Source: CAWHQZ01 sp963831645 (GTDB lineage: Bacteria > Pseudomonadota > Alphaproteobacteria > Rhizobiales > Aestuariivirgaceae). From it: a stretch of 64,000 nt of DNA. Made by a program: the position numbers and the translations under genes. Below, piece after piece: positions 61,599 through 64,000 of the stretch. Location of the stretch: the NCBI GenBank assembly GCA_963831645.1, contig CAWHQZ010000002.1:1-64000 (forward strand). The letters are read 5' to 3'. The notes below the pieces were generated by a model. The model had not been told where the DNA came from. It did no database searches and saw nothing but the letters and a program-made list of their open reading frames with translations. Numbering within the stretch: the first letter of the stretch is position 1; every line of letters begins with the position of its first letter.

Positions 61599-63518
61599 GT
61601 GGTCAATTTCCGTCACTTTGCCGTATGGGTCGTGATCGCCCTTCTGCTGTTTGCGCTCTACAATCTGTTCCAGAGCCAAAGCCAGCGGGCGGGATCATCG
61701 GAAATCAGCTACTCCGAGTTCACCACCAAGGTGGATTCGGGTGAGGTGAAAAACGTCACCATTTCCGGTGAGGTGATCAGCGGGCAACTCAGCGACGGGC
61801 GGAACTTCCAGACGTACGCGCCCAATGATCCGAACCTCATCAGCCAGTTGCGCGGCAAGGGCGTCGATATCAAGGCCCGGCCGGCCTCGGAAGAGTCGCT
61901 GCTCGCCAGCCTGCTGGTTTCGTGGTTCCCGATCATTCTCATGATCGGCGTCTGGGTGTTCTTCATGCGCCAGATGCAGGCGGGGTCGGGCAAGGCGATG
62001 GGTTTCGGCAAGTCCAAGGCTAAATTGCTCACCGAGCGCCAGGGCCGTGTGACGTTCGAAGACGTGGCCGGCGTGGATGAGGCGAAGGAAGACCTGCAGG
62101 AGATCGTCGAGTTCCTCAAAGACCCGCACAAGTTCCAGCGGCTCGGCGGCAAAATTCCGCGCGGCGCGCTGCTCGTCGGTCCGCCCGGTACCGGCAAGAC
62201 CTTGCTGGCGCGCGCCATCGCCGGGGAAGCCAACGTGCCGTTCTTCACCATTTCCGGATCGGACTTCGTGGAGATGTTCGTGGGCGTGGGCGCCTCGCGG
62301 GTGCGCGACATGTTCGATCAGGCAAAGAAGAACGCGCCCTGCATCATCTTCATCGATGAAATCGACGCGGTGGGACGTCATCGCGGCGCCGGCCTCGGCG
62401 GCGGCAACGACGAACGCGAGCAGACCCTGAACCAGCTGCTCGTGGAGATGGACGGCTTCGAGGCGAATGAAGGGGTCATTCTGATCGCCGCCACCAACCG
62501 CCCCGACGTTCTCGATCCGGCGCTTCTTCGTCCCGGTCGTTTTGATCGCCAGATCGTGGTGCCGAACCCGGATATCGTCGGCCGCGAGCAGATCCTCAAA
62601 GTTCACATGCGCAACATTCCGCTGGCGCCCGACATCGACGCCAGGATCATTGCCCGCGGCACGCCCGGGTTCTCCGGCGCGGACCTGGCCAACCTCGTCA
62701 ACGAAGCCGCGCTGCTCGCGGCGCGCCGCAACAAGCGCATGGTGACGCAGCACGAGTTCGAGGACGCCAAGGACAAGGTGATGATGGGCTCCGAGCGCCG
62801 TTCCATGGCGATGTCGGAGGAGGAAAAGCGGCTGACCGCGTACCATGAAGCCGGCCACGCCATCGTGGCGCTGAGCGTGCCGGCGGCCGATCCGGTGCAC
62901 AAGGCCACCATCATCCCGCGCGGCCGCGCCCTCGGCATGGTGTTGCAGCTTCCGGAGGGCGACCGGTACTCGATGAAGCTCAAGCACATGACGTCGCGGC
63001 TGGCCATCATGATGGGCGGGCGCGTCGCCGAGGAGCTGACCTTCGGCGAGGAAAACGTCACCTCGGGCGCACAATCAGACATCGAGCAGGCGACCAAGCT
63101 GGCGCGCGCCATGGTAACCCGCTGGGGCTATTCGAAGTCTCTCGGCACCGTCGCTTACGGCGAGAACCAGGAAGAAGTCTTCCTCGGCCATTCGGTCGCC
63201 CGCAATCAGAATGTCTCCGAAGCCACGGCGCGGATCATCGATGACGAAATCAAGCGTCTGGTGGAGGAGGGTCACCAAATGGCGACCAAAATCCTCAAGG
63301 GCAAGATCAAGGAGCTTGAAGTGCTCGCCAAGGGGCTGCTCGAATATGAAACCCTGACCGGCGATGAAATCAAAGACCTGCTGAACGGCAAGCCGCCGTT
63401 GCGCGGGGAAGAACGGAAGGCGGCTCAGCCCGAACCCGCTTCCTCCGTCCCCTCGGCAGGCAGAGCTCCCGGGCGGCGCAAGAACGCTGGCGACATGGAA
63501 CCGCAGCCGCAGGGATGA
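61599..63518 (+). CDS. ftsH: ATP-dependent zinc metalloprotease FtsH
   Basis: A 639-residue membrane protease: membrane helices at FAVWVVIALLLFALYNLF and SWFPIILMIGVWVFFMRQMQ, Walker A GPPGTGKT, Walker B CIIFIDEIDAVGR, second region of homology ILIAATNRPDVLDPALLRPG with the Arg finger, and zinc site TAYHEAGHAIVAL (HEAGH). It degrades membrane and short-lived proteins. GTG at 61599 follows GAGAGG and starts the family's N-terminus (VNFRHFAVW); the frame opens earlier. Confidence 0.97.
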   Translation: MVNFRHFAVWVVIALLLFALYNLFQSQSQRAGSSEISYSEFTTKVDSGEVKNVTISGEVISGQLSDGRNFQTYAPNDPNLISQLRGKGVDIKARPASEESLLASLLVSWFPIILMIGVWVFFMRQMQAGSGKAMGFGKSKAKLLTERQGRVTFEDVAGVDEAKEDLQEIVEFLKDPHKFQRLGGKIPRGALLVGPPGTGKTLLARAIAGEANVPFFTISGSDFVEMFVGVGASRVRDMFDQAKKNAPCIIFIDEIDAVGRHRGAGLGGGNDEREQTLNQLLVEMDGFEANEGVILIAATNRPDVLDPALLRPGRFDRQIVVPNPDIVGREQILKVHMRNIPLAPDIDARIIARGTPGFSGADLANLVNEAALLAARRNKRMVTQHEFEDAKDKVMMGSERRSMAMSEEEKRLTAYHEAGHAIVALSVPAADPVHKATIIPRGRALGMVLQLPEGDRYSMKLKHMTSRLAIMMGGRVAEELTFGEENVTSGAQSDIEQATKLARAMVTRWGYSKSLGTVAYGENQEEVFLGHSVARNQNVSEATARIIDDEIKRLVEEGHQMATKILKGKIKELEVLAKGLLEYETLTGDEIKDLLNGKPPLRGEERKAAQPEPASSVPSAGRAPGRRKNAGDMEPQPQG

Positions 63519-63616
63519 GGCGGGTTCGGTTTCGCCGGGGTGAGCCCTCCGCGGGCGCTCCCTTGCTGGGGTCTTCGGCTTCCGCGACGTGATCGGGTGA
63601 CTTTGCGTCCATCGTG

Positions 63617-64000
63617 ATGACCGGGTTGTATCTCCGTCCGATCGGCCTTTTGTGGGGAGCCGACGCTGCCGAGGCGGTGCGGCTCAGGATCGCCGGAAGG
63701 CTCGCGGGAGGCAGCGGCGCCTTTTCGATCGTCGAGATCATCCGCCGCACAGGCGGCTCGACCGCGCGCGAGGTTGTCAGCTTTGCCGCGCTCTGCCACA
63801 CGGCTGAACGGTCGATCCGGGATCGACTCGACGCGCTCAGCGCTCGGCGACCCGACATTGCCGGCATCGACTTCGGCAGGACCCGGGTCATGGGCGTCAT
63901 CAACGTGACACCGGACAGCTTTTCCGATGGCGGGCAAACGCTCGAGGAGCGGAGCGCCGTCAAACACGGCCTGCGGCTTGCCGCAGAAGGAGCCGACATT
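63617..64000 (+). CDS. folP: Dihydropteroate synthase, N-terminal part
   Basis: The frame from the ATG at 63617 to the window edge (128 codons) reads LYLRPIGLLWGADAAEAVRL, then a 60-residue extension and the DHPS signature RVMGVINVTPDSFSDGGQTL. DHPS joins para-aminobenzoate to the pterin in folate synthesis and is the sulfonamide target. The gene continues beyond the window. The long N-terminal extension before the signature is seen in alphaproteobacterial members. GTG at 63614 is an alternative start. Confidence 0.9.
   Translation, partial: MTGLYLRPIGLLWGADAAEAVRLRIAGRLAGGSGAFSIVEIIRRTGGSTAREVVSFAALCHTAERSIRDRLDALSARRPDIAGIDFGRTRVMGVINVTPDSFSDGGQTLEERSAVKHGLRLAAEGADI

Overview
The window looks like chromosome from an alphaproteobacterium, most likely Hyphomicrobiales (Rhizobiales). 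The evidence is gene order: an RcdA/DUF1465 gene beside rpmE, a MotA/MotB-like pair, fba-pgk-tkt, zapA - probable 6S RNA - fau, yebC-ruvCAB, tolQRAB-pal-cpoB, tilS-ftsH-folP, plus a TOTE protein and DUF3363-type relaxase of a kind common in rhizobial integrative elements. I found no rRNA or tRNA gene.

Positions 1-4034 hold a decayed polysaccharide-related region: a broken DUF4091-type glycosidase-like gene, a broken NodU/CmcH-type carbamoyltransferase, a scrap of RTX-type C-terminus and a galE with one frameshift. Positions 4450-19194 are a mobile, defence-rich segment: a RloA/RloB (AbiL-like) ATPase-nuclease pair, a degraded serine recombinase with an internal deletion, a HigBA-type toxin-antitoxin pair, a long nested inverted repeat, a frameshifted TOTE primase-helicase, a frameshifted relaxase and a frameshifted McrBC system.

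Positions 19464-35912 carry the most unusual part. Twelve or thirteen consecutive genes, all on the minus strand with tight spacing, encode almost only proteases and cell-wall or phosphoester hydrolases: a pesticin-type muramidase and a peptidoglycan-binding protein (possibly one gene), a large membrane protein with a coiled cytoplasmic region, a YbaY-like protein, an astacin metalloprotease, a caspase-like peptidase, an unknown partner, two different amidases each ending in a Lys/Arg/Ala-rich tail, a trypsin-like protease, a metallophosphoesterase, a trypsin-phospholipase D fusion and another trypsin-like protease. Three or four of these proteins share a short motif of the form D-S-G-x-x-L-E-S. 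This has the look of a multi-protein cell-killing or conflict system with protease-controlled hydrolases. I do not recognise it as a named system.

Positions 36252-64000 are ordinary core genome: an ATP-grasp enzyme, a GST, a probable small RNA, rcdA-like, rpmE, a proton-channel/OmpA pair, inositol monophosphatase, Sel1 and ThiE-like proteins, glycolytic fba, pgk and tkt (with gap absent from its usual place), cell-division zapA, fau, ymdB, yebC, the Holliday-junction genes ruvCAB, the Tol-Pal envelope operon, tilS, ftsH and the start of folP. Single-base frameshifts occur even in zapA and yebC, so some of the 'broken' genes elsewhere may be sequencing indels rather than real decay.
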